Positions 25,650 to 36,861 of a stretch of 64,000 nucleotides of DNA are shown piece after piece (within the stretch, counting starts at the first letter, position 1; every line of letters starts with the position of its first letter). Location: assembly GCF_001262015.1 (NCBI RefSeq), contig NZ_CP012075.1, positions 1,278,501 through 1,342,500 of the forward strand, written 5' to 3'. Source of the stretch: Prevotella fusca JCM 17724. GTDB taxonomy: Bacteria > Bacteroidota > Bacteroidia > Bacteroidales > Bacteroidaceae. The notes beneath the pieces were generated by a model. The model worked only from the letters and a program-made list of their open reading frames with translations. It was not told where the DNA came from and did no database searches. The translations under genes and the position numbers were made by a program.

Positions 25650-27731
25650 ATGACAACTTGTATTATTGCCGAGAAACCCTCGGTAGCCAGAGATATAGTC
25701 CGCATTGTTAGGGCAACGAGCAAGCAGGACGGATATTTAGAAGGAAGTGGGTATCTCGTCACTTGGGCAATGGGACACCTCATCGCCCTTGCCATGCCCG
25801 AAGCCTACGGTTTTTCCACTTATAAGCGTGAGGACTTGCCCATCCGTCCCAATCCCTTTCAGTTAGTGGTACGACAAGTACGTAAGGACAAGGAGTATAT
25901 ATCCGATCCAGCAGCACTAAAACAGCTCAAGGTGATACGCTCATGTTTTGACAAGGCTGACCGTATCATCGTTGCCACCGATGCAGGCCGGGAGGGTGAG
26001 CTTATCTTCAGATACATCTATTCCTATCTCAATTGCCACAAGCCTTTCGACCGCCTTTGGATAAGTTCACTCACAGACAAGGCTATCCGTGAGGGGCTTT
26101 CTAATCTCAAACCGGGCAACAGTTACGATAATCTCTATTATTCTGCCAAGGCAAGAAGCGAAGCCGACTGGCTGGTGGGCATCAATGCAAGCCGTGCATT
26201 GTCTATCGCCCGCAAGGGAGGTTATTCCTTGGGGCGGGTACAGACCCCAACATTGGCTATGGTCTGCCGTCGGTACATAGAGAACCGTGATTTTTCTTCC
26301 GTACCTTATTGGAAACTCTCCGTTCTCACAGAAAAAGAGGATTTGTCGCTGAAAGCCATTGGCTGTAAAGATTATGAGAGTGAAGCATCGGCACAGACTG
26401 CTCTCGCTGCACTTCGCAGTCAGAGCCAGCTTACGGTAGAAACGGTCACAAGAAAGGTAACGCATACCGCGCCACCACTCTTGTACGACCTTACTGCCTT
26501 GCAGAAGGAAGCCAACAGACGCCACGGCTTTTCTGCAGACAAAACCCTCTCGATAGCCCAAAGTCTCTATGAGAAGAAAATCACGACCTACCCCCGAACA
26601 GGCAGCCGATACATCAGCGAGGATGTCTTCGAGGAGGTATCCGCCCTGCTCCGCAAGATAGGAGAAACACTTCCGACTCCGCTTAACCGCCATTCGGTGG
26701 ATAACACAAAGATAACTGACCACCACGCCATCATACCGACAGGTGAAACACCATTAGGATTGTCGGCAGATGAAACAACTATCTATCAAATGGTAGTCAA
26801 TCGCTTTGTCGAAGCCTTTTCCCCCAATTCAGAGGAAGAGCGTATGCAGGTGCGGTTTACTGACGGTACCAACATTTTTACTTGGAAAGCGTGTAGGCAG
26901 ATTTCCTTGGGATGGAAAGCCGTACAGAAAGGTAAAGAAGTAGAAGCTGAAAAGAAAGAGGATAGCGATGAACAGATTTTGTCTTCATTGCCGAACTTGA
27001 CAGAAGGTGAAGTCCTATCACTTGTCAATGCGGACATCACCGAACATAAGACCAAACCTAAACCTCTCTACACAGAAGCGACACTGCTTTCTGCTATGGA
27101 AAACGCTGGAAAAGAGGTCGAAGATGCTGAAAGTAAGAAAGCAATGGCAGAGTGCGGCATCGGAACACCTGCCACCCGTGCCAACATCATCGAGACGCTT
27201 ATTCTCCGTGATTATATCCGAAGAGACAAGAAATCCATCATACCGACAGAAAAAGGCCTAGCTGTCTATGAGATTGTCAAGGACAAAAAGATCGCCAATG
27301 CAGAGATGACAGGCAGTTGGGAACTTGCCCTTGCCGCTATTGAAGCAGGAAAGATGCCATCTGATAAGTTCTCACAAGGCATCAACTCTTATGTAAGTAC
27401 CATCTGTGAGGAACTCCTTTCACTTACTCCCGAACAAAAGTCCTATCCTGTTTACCGCTGCCCAAAATGCGGACAACAGAGTGTCGGCATCTATGCCAAG
27501 GTAGCCAAGTGCAGACATGAAACCTGTGGTTTTCACGTGTTTCGTGAAGTCTGCGGCATACTTCTCTCTGAAGATAATATCCACGACTTGATAAGTTCCG
27601 GTCGTACGCCTATCCTTAAAGGGCTGACCAGCAAGGCAGGAAAGAAATTCAATGCCCGAATGGTTCTGGGCGAAGATTACACCACTTCCTTTGAGTTTGA
27701 GAACAAAAAAGGAAAACAAAGAGGGAGATAA
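25650..27731 (+). CDS. topB: Type IA DNA topoisomerase III
   Basis: 693 residues. A toprim domain opens the protein (TTCIIAEKPSVARDIVRIV, and VATDAGREGELIFRYIY near residue 110). The catalytic Tyr is in KITTYPRTGSRY near residue 313. A C-terminal zinc-ribbon-like part contains YRCPKCGQQ and CRHETCGFHVFREVCG. This is the usual Bacteroides ICE-borne topoisomerase (the exc protein of CTnDOT), thought to help resolve strand-transfer intermediates. It is intact. A terminator follows. Confidence 0.93.
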   Translation: MTTCIIAEKPSVARDIVRIVRATSKQDGYLEGSGYLVTWAMGHLIALAMPEAYGFSTYKREDLPIRPNPFQLVVRQVRKDKEYISDPAALKQLKVIRSCFDKADRIIVATDAGREGELIFRYIYSYLNCHKPFDRLWISSLTDKAIREGLSNLKPGNSYDNLYYSAKARSEADWLVGINASRALSIARKGGYSLGRVQTPTLAMVCRRYIENRDFSSVPYWKLSVLTEKEDLSLKAIGCKDYESEASAQTALAALRSQSQLTVETVTRKVTHTAPPLLYDLTALQKEANRRHGFSADKTLSIAQSLYEKKITTYPRTGSRYISEDVFEEVSALLRKIGETLPTPLNRHSVDNTKITDHHAIIPTGETPLGLSADETTIYQMVVNRFVEAFSPNSEEERMQVRFTDGTNIFTWKACRQISLGWKAVQKGKEVEAEKKEDSDEQILSSLPNLTEGEVLSLVNADITEHKTKPKPLYTEATLLSAMENAGKEVEDAESKKAMAECGIGTPATRANIIETLILRDYIRRDKKSIIPTEKGLAVYEIVKDKKIANAEMTGSWELALAAIEAGKMPSDKFSQGINSYVSTICEELLSLTPEQKSYPVYRCPKCGQQSVGIYAKVAKCRHETCGFHVFREVCGILLSEDNIHDLISSGRTPILKGLTSKAGKKFNARMVLGEDYTTSFEFENKKGKQRGR

Positions 27732-27760
27732 TCCTGGCAGAAACAACGAGGAACAGATAT

Positions 27761-27796
27761 AGGTCGGGAGATACCAGTATTACCTCCCGACCTTTT
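27761..27796 (+). terminator. Terminator between topB and the methylase/helicase gene
   Basis: AGGTCGGGAG (27761-27770) and CTCCCGACCT (27784-27793) make a perfect 10-bp stem with a 13-base loop, followed by TTTT. The following gene starts 27 bases later and so may have its own promoter or depend on read-through. Confidence 0.75.
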
Positions 27797-27822
27797 CACC
27801 TCCACTTATAAAAGAAAACACT

Positions 27823-30800
27823 ATGGCATACAATAAGAAAGAAGTCCTTCAAGCCAACACGGAGGCTATCCGTGTAGTCTTGCGCCTGGAGAAAGAACGC
27901 CGCGAAGCCACCGAAGCTGAGAAAAGTATCTTACGGGACTATCAGGGCTTCGGTGGCTTGAAATGTGTACTCAACCGCACAGATAACCCCGATGACATCC
28001 GCTATTGGAGCAAGTCAGAGCAGAATCTCTTTGAACCTACCCAGCAGCTCAAGCAGATGATTTATCGTGAAGCCTTAGATGCCAACACTGCCAAGCGGTA
28101 TTGGGAGAGCATCAAGGCAAGCGTGCTAACCTCCTTCTATACTGATACCCGTATCGTCACCGCCATTGCCGATGCTCTCACTTCTGTAAATGTACCCATA
28201 CGTCGATGTTTAGATCCTTCGGCTGGCATGGGAGCATTTGCTGAAACCTTTGCAAGGCAAGCGGGAGTTGTATATGCAATGGAAAAGGACCTGCTCACTG
28301 CCCGTATCAGCCAAGCCCTGCACCCCTATGGCAAAGGTAACATATTCGTTAGAAACGAGCCTTTTGAAGCTATTGGGGAGATAGAAAACAAAGATAAATA
28401 CGACCTTATTACAAGTAACATTCCTTTTGGAGATTTCATGGTCTATGACCGAGAATACAGCAAAGGTAAGGACACTCTTAAACGTGAGTCCACACGTGCC
28501 ATCCACAATTACTTCTTCGTGAAAGGTCTGGACTGCATCAAGGAAGGTGGAATTTTGGCATTCATCACCTCACAGGGCGTATTAGACAGTCCCCGCAATG
28601 AAGCCATACGCCGTTACCTCATGCAAAACAGCCGCCTTATCTCCGCTCTCCGACTACCATCGGGTATGTTTTCAGACAATGCAGGAACGGACGTAGGCAG
28701 TGACCTCATTGTCCTACAGAAGCAGACGGGTAAAGAAATCGGCGAAGGAATTGAACAGCAGTTCGTAGAAACCGTTTCCGTTCCTAAGGAAGAAGGTTCT
28801 TCGGTCGTCTTCAAGCACAACTCTCTTTTTGTAGGAGATTGGAAAGACATATCTCATCGCACCATTGCCACAGAGCGCATAATGGGTACAGACCCTTATG
28901 GAAGACCTGCATGGGAGTATCGGTTCACGGGAGGGATTGAGGAAATGGCAGAAAGCCTCCGGACACAACTCTCCCTTGAAATGGGACAACGTATCGACCG
29001 TAAACTATATGAGACCGGTATGGCGATGACAGAGGTAGAGCGAGAGGCAGAAGCAGAGAAACAGCTTCGCAAGTTGGGTATCACCATAAGTCAAGAAGAA
29101 GAAACAGAGAAGACAAAGACTGAAGACAAGGGAATAAACGATGCCTATAACCTCATGCCCGACAGTATCAGAAAGCAACTGCCTAAACTTTACAGCACGG
29201 AAAAGGAACTCATTGGCGATAAGGTTGCCTATGCACGCTATTTCTTCCCTATGGGAGCATACACAGCCTACCTTCTGGAATATGATCCTAAGAGTCGCAT
29301 TGGTTTCGGTGCTGTCACGCTGGGTTATGGTTGGGAGCTTGGCAATATATCCCTCGATGAGATGGAAGGCGTAAAAGTAAGAGGACTGGGCATTGAACGT
29401 GACCTGTACTTCTCTCCTAATAAATTGCACGAGATAGCCGAACTGGAAGAAATAGTCAGGGGACAATATACCAAAGAAGAAGTGGTGGCAGAGGAAATCA
29501 AGGAAGAAGCGGTAACAAAGACAGAAGACACCGTAAAGGAGACTGTGAACGGTATTTCTAAAATCGAAACGTCCAACGAGGAATTAGAAACTGAAACAGG
29601 AATTAATGTCGGGCAAGTCATAGAACCAGACGATTTTACCATTACCAAGGTACAGGCAAAAGAAAATACCATTTCCAATGGAGAGACCACTCCATTGCAA
29701 CCACCATCATCGGAGTCCGCCCCACAACAATCAGTATCAGGACAGCCTTCTATAACTATAGAACCTGCACCCGAAGGCGTACCCGCCTTGACACTTCATC
29801 ATCAATACGAGCAGGAACCACAAGAAATCCGTACGGATATTGAAGCCCCAAGAGAGATGAACGGACAGACAATATTCTTTGACGATGATCATCATCCGGT
29901 GGTGGACAATAACATGGAAGACATCGGACAACCGGAGCAGCTGTCACTATTTGCCCCGGAGGAATACAGTCTTTGGACAAGAGAAGTTACCCGTGTGAAC
30001 CATGAAATCAAGGATAATTCAGGAACTTCACAGGTGCACCGTCCTATAACTCAAACTGCTCCCCAGAAACCATCGGAGTCCAAGATACAAAAGGCAGCGA
30101 CCATTCCTCAACGGCGTACCCGTGGCAGCAGGAAAGCGGCTTCTTCCTCTTCACGTGAGCCATCCCTTTTCGACTTCATGAGCGAAGCCGAGGAGCGCAA
30201 GCCGCAGCCGATAGCAGAAGTCAGAAAAGAGTTTGACACTTCACCACGCCCTTTTCTCTCTTCGCCAGACTCTCACCTGAGAGACGGCTCCATTGTCGTG
30301 CAGAAAGGGCAGGTAGGCTTTCTTTCTGACTTAAAGCGACATCCAACCTTTAACCCGATGGACTTGCCGTATGCCCAGCTTTCCCGTCTCAAAGCCTATA
30401 TCGAGATACGGGACTGTTATCATCGTCTTTATGACTACGAGGCAGAGAACCATGCAGAGGACAGGGAAGACCGCAGCAGGCTCAATCACCTGTATGATGA
30501 CTATGTTGCACGCTGGGGCTACTTTAACCAGAAAGCGAACACCGACATCATCAAGATGGATGCTACAGGCGTGGAAATGCTCTTCTTGGAACGCTCCGAG
30601 AACGGCAGGTACATCAAGGCGGACATCTTTGACCATCCTACGGCATTTTCTACTACGGAACTGACCGTTGCCGTAGACCCGATGGAAGCTTTGGGGGCAT
30701 CGCTCAACAAGTACGGCACGGTGGAACTTAACTACATGAGTTCGCTTTTACCTGATATGGAAGAAAACGACATTATTTCTTCCTTGGAAGGTCGTATCTA

Positions 30801-33594
30801 TTTCAATCCCGAAGAGAATGCCTACGAGGTTGCGGACAAGTTCATTTCGGGCAATGTAATAGAGAAGGCGGAGCGTATCGAGTCATGGCTCTTGGATCAT
30901 CCGGACCATGAGGAAGCCAAACAGAGCCTTGCCGCCCTGCGTGCAGCCACGCCAACACCCATTCCCTTTGCAGACCTCGACTTCAATCTCGGTGAACGCT
31001 GGATACCTGCCAAGGTCTATGGCAGGTTCGCTTCGGAGTTCTTCGGGACGGACATTAGCGTGTCCTATCATTCCAATATGGACGAATACAGCATTGTATG
31101 TGACCATAAGAATGCCAATATCTGGCATAAGTATGCCGTACAGGGAGAGTTCCGCCGCTATGACGGCATCAATCTCTTAAAGCATGCCCTACACAATACC
31201 ATTCCCGACATCAACAAGAGCAAGGAGGTGACGGACAAGGTTACGGGAGAGACCAAGACCATCAAAGTAAGGGACGGACATGCCATCCAGATGGCAAATG
31301 CCAAGATTGAGGAAATCAGGCAGGGCTTTGTTGATTGGCTCGGACGCACACCAGACACGTTCAAACAGCAGTTATCCGACCGTTACAACCGCCTTTTCAA
31401 TTGTTTTGTGCGACCCAACTTTGACGGTACGCATCAGACCTTTCCCGACCTTGACCTCAAACGATTGGGTATTGATGATCTTTACAAGAGCCAGAAGGAT
31501 GCCGTATGGATGCTCAAGACCAACGGTGGCGGCATCTGCGACCACGAGGTGGGAGCAGGCAAGACGCTCATTATGTGTACGGCAGCCTACGAGATGAAAC
31601 GATTGGGACTCTCAAACAAGCCGATGATTATCGGACTAAAGGCAAACGTTTTCGATATTGCCGACACGTTCCACAAGGCGTATCCCAATGCCAAGGTGCT
31701 CTATCCGGGCAAGAACGATTTTAATAAACAGAACCGCCAACGTATCTTCAACGACATCAAGAACAACGACTGGGACTGTATCATCCTCACACACGAACAG
31801 TTCGGCATGATACCGCAGGCCTTGGAGATACAGGAAGCGATTATGCAGAAGGAACTGGACTCCGTGGAAGAGAACCTTGAAGTGCTTCGCATGCAGGGTG
31901 CAGAGATTTCCCGTGGTATGCTCAAAGGACTGGAGAAGCGCAAGCAGACCCTTGAAGCCAAGTTACAGAACATACAGGACAGCATTGCCGAGCGCAAGGA
32001 CGATGCTGTGGATTTCAAGATGATGGGTATCGACCACCTCTTTGTAGATGAAAGCCACCAATTCAAGAACCTGATGTTCAATACCCGCCACGACCGTGTG
32101 TCGGGCTTGGGCAATCCCGATGGCTCACAACGTGCCTTAAACATGCTCTTTGCTATTCGTACCATACAAGAACGGTCCGGCAAGGATTTGGGAGCCACTT
32201 TCCTTTCAGGAACGACCATTTCCAATAGTCTGACGGAACTGTATCTGCTCTTCAAATACCTCCGTCCACAGGCTTTGGAAAAGCAAGGTATCAATAGCTT
32301 CGATGCATGGGCTGCAGTCTTTGCCAAGAAATCTACCGACTACGAGTTCTCCATCACAAACGACATCATTCAGAAAGAGCGGTTTAGGACCTTCATTAAG
32401 GTGCCGGAACTAGCCGCCTTCTATGCGGAGATTTGCGATTTTCGTACTGCCAAGGACATCGGTATTGACCGTCCGGAGAAGAACGAGATACTGCATAACA
32501 TACCGCCTACACCCGAGCAGGAAGTTTTTATCGGCAAGCTGATGGAGTTTGCCAAGAGTGGCGATGCCACGCTTTTGGGACGAGCACCTCTGAGTGAGAG
32601 CGAGGAAAAGGCAAAGATGCTTATTGCAACCGACTACGCCCGCAAGATGAGCCTTGATTTACGCATGATTGATGAAAATGTTTACTCAGACCATATCGAC
32701 AACAAGGCAAGCCATTGTGCCAAGATGCTCAATGACTATTACCAAAAGTACGATACACAGAAAGGGACGCAGTTCGTTTTCTCTGATTTAGGTACTTATA
32801 AGCCCGGTGAAGACTTTAATGTCTATTCGGAAATCAAGCGTAAGCTGGTAGAAGACTATCACATCCCGTCCTACGAGATACGCTTCATTCAGGAGTGCAA
32901 GAACGAGAAGGCAAAGAAGGCGATGGTAGATGCTATGAACCGTGGGGATATCCGCATTATCTTCGGTTCTACCTCTATGTTGGGTACTGGTGTAAATGCC
33001 CAGCAGCGTGCCGTTGCGGTTCATCATTTGGACACGCCCTGGCGACCATCAGACTTAGAGCAACGCAACGGACGAGCCGTGCGCAAGGGAAATCTTGTCG
33101 CCAAGGAATTTGCGAATAACAAGGTCGATGTGATTATCTATGCCGTAGAGCGGTCACTGGACAGCTACAAGTTCAATCTGCTGCATAACAAGCAATTGTT
33201 TATCAATCAGTTGAAGACCAATACGCTCGGTAGTCGTACCATTGATGAGGGTTCGATGGATGAGGACAGCGGTATGAACTTCTCAGAATACGTAGCAGTG
33301 CTTTCTGGCAATACCGACCTTTTAGTGAAAGCAAGATTGGATAAGAAGATTGCCACCTTGGAATCCGAGCGCAAGAACTTCCTCCGTGAGCGTGATGCCG
33401 CAACGGGCAAGTTGGCAGAGATTGACAGCTCCGTGTCCTTCCATACGGATAAAATCAAGGAGGCACAGTCTGATTTAGCTCTCTATGAGAAGCGTGTGGA
33501 GCGTGATGATGAAGGTACACCTATAAATAAACTGACAATCAAAGGTGTGGAAGACTGTACTGACATTAGTACTGATGCGATAAAATCGCGTTAA
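27823..33594 (+). CDS. Giant DNA methylase/SNF2-helicase ICE protein, C-terminus cut off by an IS element
   Basis: The truncated frame has 1923 residues; the undamaged gene (joining 27823-33566 to 34911-35511) would encode about 2114. The methylase-like domain has [10 protein letters not shown] near residue 129 and a motif IV variant NIPFGDF near 198. A Pro/Glu-rich linker spans about 545-800. The helicase part shows GAGKT (about 1243), DESHQFKN (about 1408) and [10 protein letters not shown] (about 1746). It is the large protein found in many Bacteroides ICEs after topB; related phage proteins protect DNA from restriction. The IS adds nine foreign residues (STDAIKSR after TDI) and a stop. 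Both core domains stay intact, so partial function is possible. Confidence 0.85.
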   Translation: MAYNKKEVLQANTEAIRVVLRLEKERREATEAEKSILRDYQGFGGLKCVLNRTDNPDDIRYWSKSEQNLFEPTQQLKQMIYREALDANTAKRYWESIKASVLTSFYTDTRIVTAIADALTSVNVPIRRCLDPSAGMGAFAETFARQAGVVYAMEKDLLTARISQALHPYGKGNIFVRNEPFEAIGEIENKDKYDLITSNIPFGDFMVYDREYSKGKDTLKRESTRAIHNYFFVKGLDCIKEGGILAFITSQGVLDSPRNEAIRRYLMQNSRLISALRLPSGMFSDNAGTDVGSDLIVLQKQTGKEIGEGIEQQFVETVSVPKEEGSSVVFKHNSLFVGDWKDISHRTIATERIMGTDPYGRPAWEYRFTGGIEEMAESLRTQLSLEMGQRIDRKLYETGMAMTEVEREAEAEKQLRKLGITISQEEETEKTKTEDKGINDAYNLMPDSIRKQLPKLYSTEKELIGDKVAYARYFFPMGAYTAYLLEYDPKSRIGFGAVTLGYGWELGNISLDEMEGVKVRGLGIERDLYFSPNKLHEIAELEEIVRGQYTKEEVVAEEIKEEAVTKTEDTVKETVNGISKIETSNEELETETGINVGQVIEPDDFTITKVQAKENTISNGETTPLQPPSSESAPQQSVSGQPSITIEPAPEGVPALTLHHQYEQEPQEIRTDIEAPREMNGQTIFFDDDHHPVVDNNMEDIGQPEQLSLFAPEEYSLWTREVTRVNHEIKDNSGTSQVHRPITQTAPQKPSESKIQKAATIPQRRTRGSRKAASSSSREPSLFDFMSEAEERKPQPIAEVRKEFDTSPRPFLSSPDSHLRDGSIVVQKGQVGFLSDLKRHPTFNPMDLPYAQLSRLKAYIEIRDCYHRLYDYEAENHAEDREDRSRLNHLYDDYVARWGYFNQKANTDIIKMDATGVEMLFLERSENGRYIKADIFDHPTAFSTTELTVAVDPMEALGASLNKYGTVELNYMSSLLPDMEENDIISSLEGRIYFNPEENAYEVADKFISGNVIEKAERIESWLLDHPDHEEAKQSLAALRAATPTPIPFADLDFNLGERWIPAKVYGRFASEFFGTDISVSYHSNMDEYSIVCDHKNANIWHKYAVQGEFRRYDGINLLKHALHNTIPDINKSKEVTDKVTGETKTIKVRDGHAIQMANAKIEEIRQGFVDWLGRTPDTFKQQLSDRYNRLFNCFVRPNFDGTHQTFPDLDLKRLGIDDLYKSQKDAVWMLKTNGGGICDHEVGAGKTLIMCTAAYEMKRLGLSNKPMIIGLKANVFDIADTFHKAYPNAKVLYPGKNDFNKQNRQRIFNDIKNNDWDCIILTHEQFGMIPQALEIQEAIMQKELDSVEENLEVLRMQGAEISRGMLKGLEKRKQTLEAKLQNIQDSIAERKDDAVDFKMMGIDHLFVDESHQFKNLMFNTRHDRVSGLGNPDGSQRALNMLFAIRTIQERSGKDLGATFLSGTTISNSLTELYLLFKYLRPQALEKQGINSFDAWAAVFAKKSTDYEFSITNDIIQKERFRTFIKVPELAAFYAEICDFRTAKDIGIDRPEKNEILHNIPPTPEQEVFIGKLMEFAKSGDATLLGRAPLSESEEKAKMLIATDYARKMSLDLRMIDENVYSDHIDNKASHCAKMLNDYYQKYDTQKGTQFVFSDLGTYKPGEDFNVYSEIKRKLVEDYHIPSYEIRFIQECKNEKAKKAMVDAMNRGDIRIIFGSTSMLGTGVNAQQRAVAVHHLDTPWRPSDLEQRNGRAVRKGNLVAKEFANNKVDVIIYAVERSLDSYKFNLLHNKQLFINQLKTNTLGSRTIDEGSMDEDSGMNFSEYVAVLSGNTDLLVKARLDKKIATLESERKNFLRERDAATGKLAEIDSSVSFHTDKIKEAQSDLALYEKRVERDDEGTPINKLTIKGVEDCTDISTDAIKSR
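33558..33566 (+). repeat. Target site duplication, left copy
   Basis: TACTGACAT is present here and again at 34902-34910, directly flanking the IS element. Both copies encode TDI of the interrupted protein. Confidence 0.9.
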
Positions 33595-34901
33595 GTTTTA
33601 CATATTATCAAATAGAGGTAGTTCTTTGACATATTGATTGTAAATGACAGAGGTTCTCGGCTTAGTGATTAAATCTCTGAGGTGAGTTTTCTCCAAAGCA
33701 GAAACTCTTATCAGCGTTGCCACTTCCGTAATGGTGTATGGGCTTTTGTTGTCCGCCTTTATTCTTGCAACAAGCAGATAGGCGATGACTGCAACCCAGA
33801 GATGGATTCGGACTGCATTCTCGGAATACCCCCACAAGGTCTTCACGACAATGTTCTGCTTTATCCACTTGAAGAACACCTCTATGTCCCATCTGTGCCT
33901 ATACAGGACGGACACTTCCACTGCGCTGATCTCGAAGTTGTTAGTGATGAACACTATTTCTTCACACGTCTCCTCATCATAGTGGCAGACTGCCCTGAAA
34001 GGCTCAGGGTAAAGTGCATGAGTCTTTGGCTGAGTCAAGCGAATGGTAAAGTCGCCTCGAATACCATCCTCTCGGGAGAAGTCTTTTCTATGACCAATAA
34101 TCTCGTATTTCATGTTGTCCTTCGGTCTGGTAACCCAATAGGCTCCAGCCAAATGGAAGCGAAAGAACTCATCGAAGTCAACATAGGCCTTGTCCATCAT
34201 ATAGAAGGCAAGAGGCTCCGGCGCAGTCAGTTCAAGTTCGTTGCTGTCATGCCATCTGCCATCCGTGATGTGGATGTTTGCTGGAATGCTCCCGCGCAAG
34301 TCAAGCAGAGTGTGCATCTTCACCGCCCCCTTGTTGTATCTTCCTAAAGCCCATGTCGCAAGTTTGACACTTGTGGAGATGGTCGTGGAATCGAGGGAGT
34401 AAAGTACGTTGTCTATAGTGACATCTGGTATCGAGGTCCTTGTGTATAAAGGTCTTACCAGATTTATCATATAGATGCCAAACTCCTCATAGATGCGGTA
34501 ATCCCGATTGTCGTTAGCTCGGGAAAGTGATGACTGGTTGACCGTGTTGCCAAATCCAAGATGGTAGAGGATGTCCTTGTGGGCACCAAGACACAGGCAG
34601 ATGTCCCGTAGAGAATCACAACTCGTCAGCTGTCCAAACAAAAGGTGCAGAAGCTGGTTGTAACAAGTCAAATCCTTGACATGCCAGTCGCCACGGTACT
34701 TCTTCACGCACTTGTCGAACTGATAACGAGGTATGTACTTCACAACTTGTGAAAACACATATCGACCGACGTTCATAACAATGCAGTTTTGGTTGCAAAG
34801 TTACGCTGTCATTTTCAAATCAAAAAATCAAAGAACGATCTGAAACCCTTATTAATAAAGGGATATATGAAGTTTAATTTAAAATTATTGCATCACTAGT
34901 A
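33567..34901 (-). mobile_element. IS4-family insertion sequence, 1335 bp
   Basis: The ends are imperfect inverted repeats matching at 15 of 20 positions (TAGTACTGATGCGATAAAAT on the left and the complement of the right end, TACTAGTGATGCAATAATTT). A 9-bp direct repeat TACTGACAT flanks the element. Removing the element plus one copy of the repeat restores the reading frame of the host gene. The insertion is thus recent enough for both repeats and the split gene to be unchanged. Confidence 0.9.
33598..34776 (-). CDS. IS4-family transposase
   Basis: 392 residues. The N-terminal DUF4372-type domain (VFSQVVKYIPRYQFDKCVKK) is followed by a DDE catalytic core: first Asp in VLYSLDSTTIS, second Asp in FYMMDKAYVDFDEF, and the Glu in the IS4 signature YRHRWDIEVFFKWIK (Tyr-2-Arg-3-Glu-6-Lys pattern is complete). 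It is intact and probably functional. It is transcribed against the host gene. Confidence 0.93.
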   Translation of the reverse strand: MNVGRYVFSQVVKYIPRYQFDKCVKKYRGDWHVKDLTCYNQLLHLLFGQLTSCDSLRDICLCLGAHKDILYHLGFGNTVNQSSLSRANDNRDYRIYEEFGIYMINLVRPLYTRTSIPDVTIDNVLYSLDSTTISTSVKLATWALGRYNKGAVKMHTLLDLRGSIPANIHITDGRWHDSNELELTAPEPLAFYMMDKAYVDFDEFFRFHLAGAYWVTRPKDNMKYEIIGHRKDFSREDGIRGDFTIRLTQPKTHALYPEPFRAVCHYDEETCEEIVFITNNFEISAVEVSVLYRHRWDIEVFFKWIKQNIVVKTLWGYSENAVRIHLWVAVIAYLLVARIKADNKSPYTITEVATLIRVSALEKTHLRDLITKPRTSVIYNQYVKELPLFDNM

Positions 34902-34910
34902 TACTGACAT
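34902..34910 (+). repeat. Target site duplication, right copy
   Basis: TACTGACAT, identical to 33558-33566. From base 34911 the interrupted gene continues in frame. Confidence 0.9.
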
Positions 34911-35511
34911 CAAGACTACTGCTGCACGTTTACAAGAAATAGACGAAAAAGCTCGGACCAAAGGAGAGTATAATAAAATCGGTGAAGTGTATGGTTTCTC
35001 CATAATGGTCAAGACGGAGAGCACTTCAAAAGACTTGTTTGACTGTTCAGTGAACCGCTTTTTTGTGAAAGGGCAGGAGAGTATCTACTATACCTATAAT
35101 AACGGTAAGTTGGCAACTGACCCGAAACTTGCGTGTCAGAACTTCATTAATGCCTTGGAGCGTATTCCAAAGGTGATAGAATCGCATGAGAAGGAAATGG
35201 CAAAGGTTGTGGCCAATAAAGAAGTTTACACCAACATTGCCAACAGTTCTTGGAAGAAAGAGGACGAGCTTCGCTCACTCAAAGGCGAGGCAGCAGAACT
35301 TGACAGAAAAATTGCACTTACATTGAACGAACCAAATGAAGAAAATGAAAAATCAAACGAAAATGACCAATCTGAGTATTTAAAACAAAATAGTAGTAAT
35401 AGTCCAAATACTAAAAAGGAAGAGGAGGGGGTAATTTATTCAAGTTCTATGAATAATAGAAACAAACAAGAAGAAAGTAAGGGATATATTGTAAAAACCA
35501 GACTGAGATAA
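34911..35511 (+). pseudogene. C-terminal piece of the methylase/helicase gene, cut off by the IS
   Basis: The frame continues KTTAARLQEIDEKARTKGEY ... IGEVYGFSIMVKTES and ends at 35511 after a low-complexity Asn/Glu-rich tail. About 200 residues are separated from the rest of the protein. An internal ATG (34987) could start a fragment, but there is no sign of a ribosome site made for it. Confidence 0.85.
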
Positions 35512-35515
35512 ATAG

Positions 35516-35545
35516 CGATGGTGTGTCATAATTGATACACCATCG
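35516..35545. terminator. Bidirectional terminator between convergent genes
   Basis: CGATGGTGTGTCA (35516-35528) pairs with TGATACACCATCG (35533-35545) with one wobble and a TAAT loop. It lies 5 bases after the end of the rightward gene and 8 before the end of the leftward abiF-type gene. Confidence 0.7.
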
Positions 35546-35552
35546 TATTATA

Positions 35553-36485
35553 TTATTTCCACAAAGAGTATTCTCTCCATTTTTCAGGAAAGCCCATGTC
35601 TTTCAAAACTACCAATTTGGGAGATTTGTCCAATAGGGTGAGCAAACTCTTTCTAAATGAGCTATCAGGACTGATTATTTGCTGCAAATACAAAATTACA
35701 GATAAGTAGGCAAACAACTTATTGTCCCTTATCGTTGCAGCTTCTTGCTTTGACAAGAAAGGATAATTCGTTCTATAAGGAAACTTCAAGCCTATTGTAA
35801 AGCGGCGATTCCATACACGACTATGATGGGCACAAGTATTGCGTAAAGACGATAAACCATGCATCCAATTCTTCAGAATATCGACATTGTATAGTCCCAA
35901 ATCCCTGCAAATTGTTTTACTAGAAGGGTTATTCTTGTCCAAAGCAAAAAACAACTTACTCAATGTTCCCATAGAAACAACCTCTAAGGTCATCCACGCT
36001 GGCGGAAAAGCAGGTTCGCTATATTTTTGATAATAATGAGCTATAAAATCCTCATTACTTCGCTTGACCTCTTTCATTAAATCCCCTACAACAGGGTGTG
36101 TCAATGCGATAAACTTATCGTGGTGAAAGTATAACTTATGATTGAGAAACCAAAAGGCGTCATTTTCATCAACGGAATAAGTTAAGGCGATTCTTGTTCT
36201 TAATGCCACCTCGATTTTTTCAATGGCATTGAAGATTAAAGAGCGTAAACGCCTATCAAAACAATAAAGGTCTATCACATCTTGAAAAGAAATGTCCTTT
36301 CTCAGAAATTCGTGATTAGCATCTTTCCCATTATTTTGAAAAGGGTATGTGTATGCTCGTAATCTATAATAACTTATGTTATAAAGATATTGGGACGCAA
36401 GTTTTTCGTCTCCAATATTAAGTCCTCGATCGCATAGCTTTTTAACCTGCTCAGATGTGTCTATGGGCTTCTTTTCGTACCTCAT
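35553..36485 (-). CDS. AbiF/AbiD-type abortive infection protein (Abi_2 family)
   Basis: 310 residues, normal for Abi_2 proteins. The N-terminus KKPIDTSEQVKKLCDRGLNI, and LYNISYYRLRAYTYPF, FDRRLRSLIFNAIEKIEVAL are family hallmarks. A HEPN-like RNase motif Arg-x4-His is present in SLRNTCAHHSRVWNR near residue 218. Members act as phage-triggered RNases leading to growth arrest. The gene stands alone, facing the ICE helicase, with its own promoter and a structured leader (36505-36547). It is typical defence cargo of a mobile element. Target and trigger are unknown. Confidence 0.88.
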   Translation of the reverse strand: MRYEKKPIDTSEQVKKLCDRGLNIGDEKLASQYLYNISYYRLRAYTYPFQNNGKDANHEFLRKDISFQDVIDLYCFDRRLRSLIFNAIEKIEVALRTRIALTYSVDENDAFWFLNHKLYFHHDKFIALTHPVVGDLMKEVKRSNEDFIAHYYQKYSEPAFPPAWMTLEVVSMGTLSKLFFALDKNNPSSKTICRDLGLYNVDILKNWMHGLSSLRNTCAHHSRVWNRRFTIGLKFPYRTNYPFLSKQEAATIRDNKLFAYLSVILYLQQIISPDSSFRKSLLTLLDKSPKLVVLKDMGFPEKWREYSLWK

Positions 36486-36504
36486 AACCGTATATAAACT
36501 CGAA

Positions 36505-36547
36505 GACCTCCCCGGGTGCGCTGTTCTGATGAGAAGCGTGGGAGGTC
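36505..36547 (-). ncRNA. Structured RNA leader of the abiF-type gene
   Basis: On the minus strand GACCTCCC ... GGGAGGTC (36547-36540 with 36512-36505) forms an 8-bp GC-rich stem; inside it CGCT/AGCG can pair as a second stem with a 12-base loop. The hairpin begins within a few bases of the predicted transcription start and ends 19 bases before the start codon. A conserved structured RNA (abiF motif) is known upstream of such genes, and this element stands in the same place. Whether it belongs to that RNA family needs a covariance search. It may control translation or act as a partner RNA of the toxin. Confidence 0.6.
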
Positions 36548-36557
36548 ATATTGACTG

Positions 36558-36587
36558 CAAAATTACTGCTTTTTTTTGAATGCGCAA
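36558..36587 (-). promoter_or_regulatory. Promoter of the abiF-type gene and its RNA leader
   Basis: On the minus strand TTG (36587-36585), 19 bases, TAATTTTG (36565-36558): a full match to the Bacteroidetes consensus. The start would be near 36551, directly before the leader hairpin. Confidence 0.75.
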
Positions 36588-36804
36588 GGAAAATGCCGAA
36601 AAAAATCATTGCAAGTGATAAATTTTCCATTAAAAGTAGCATCAAATGTAGAAATTACAAATATTTTTTGTCCGCAACGCTATCTTTATCGGTTCAATAG
36701 TTTCAAACAATATATGGTAAATTCCTTATCAAAGAAATAAGCGAGTGCTGTTATCTTTGTGAGCGGTAAATCCGCGACCAACTTTTTACTTGCAAAGGTA
36801 ATTA

Positions 36805-36840
36805 TTTTGTTGTGTAAACACTTGCATTTACACAACAAAA
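36805..36840. terminator. Perfect stem-loop after the excisionase-like gene
   Basis: TTTTGTTGTGTAAA (36805-36818) and TTTACACAACAAAA (36827-36840) form a perfect 14-bp stem with an 8-base loop, with A/T runs at both feet. It lies 21 bases after the stop of the leftward gene at 36862, so it closes that operon. Other bases between 36588 and 36861 hold no gene. Confidence 0.7.
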
Positions 36841-36861
36841 ATAATCTAATCAGGAAATCAA

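Noticed and set aside
36451..36645. 64-residue minus-strand frame covering the abiF-type leader
   Set aside because: It runs through the promoter and hairpin and overlaps the real start; better explained as untranslated leader.
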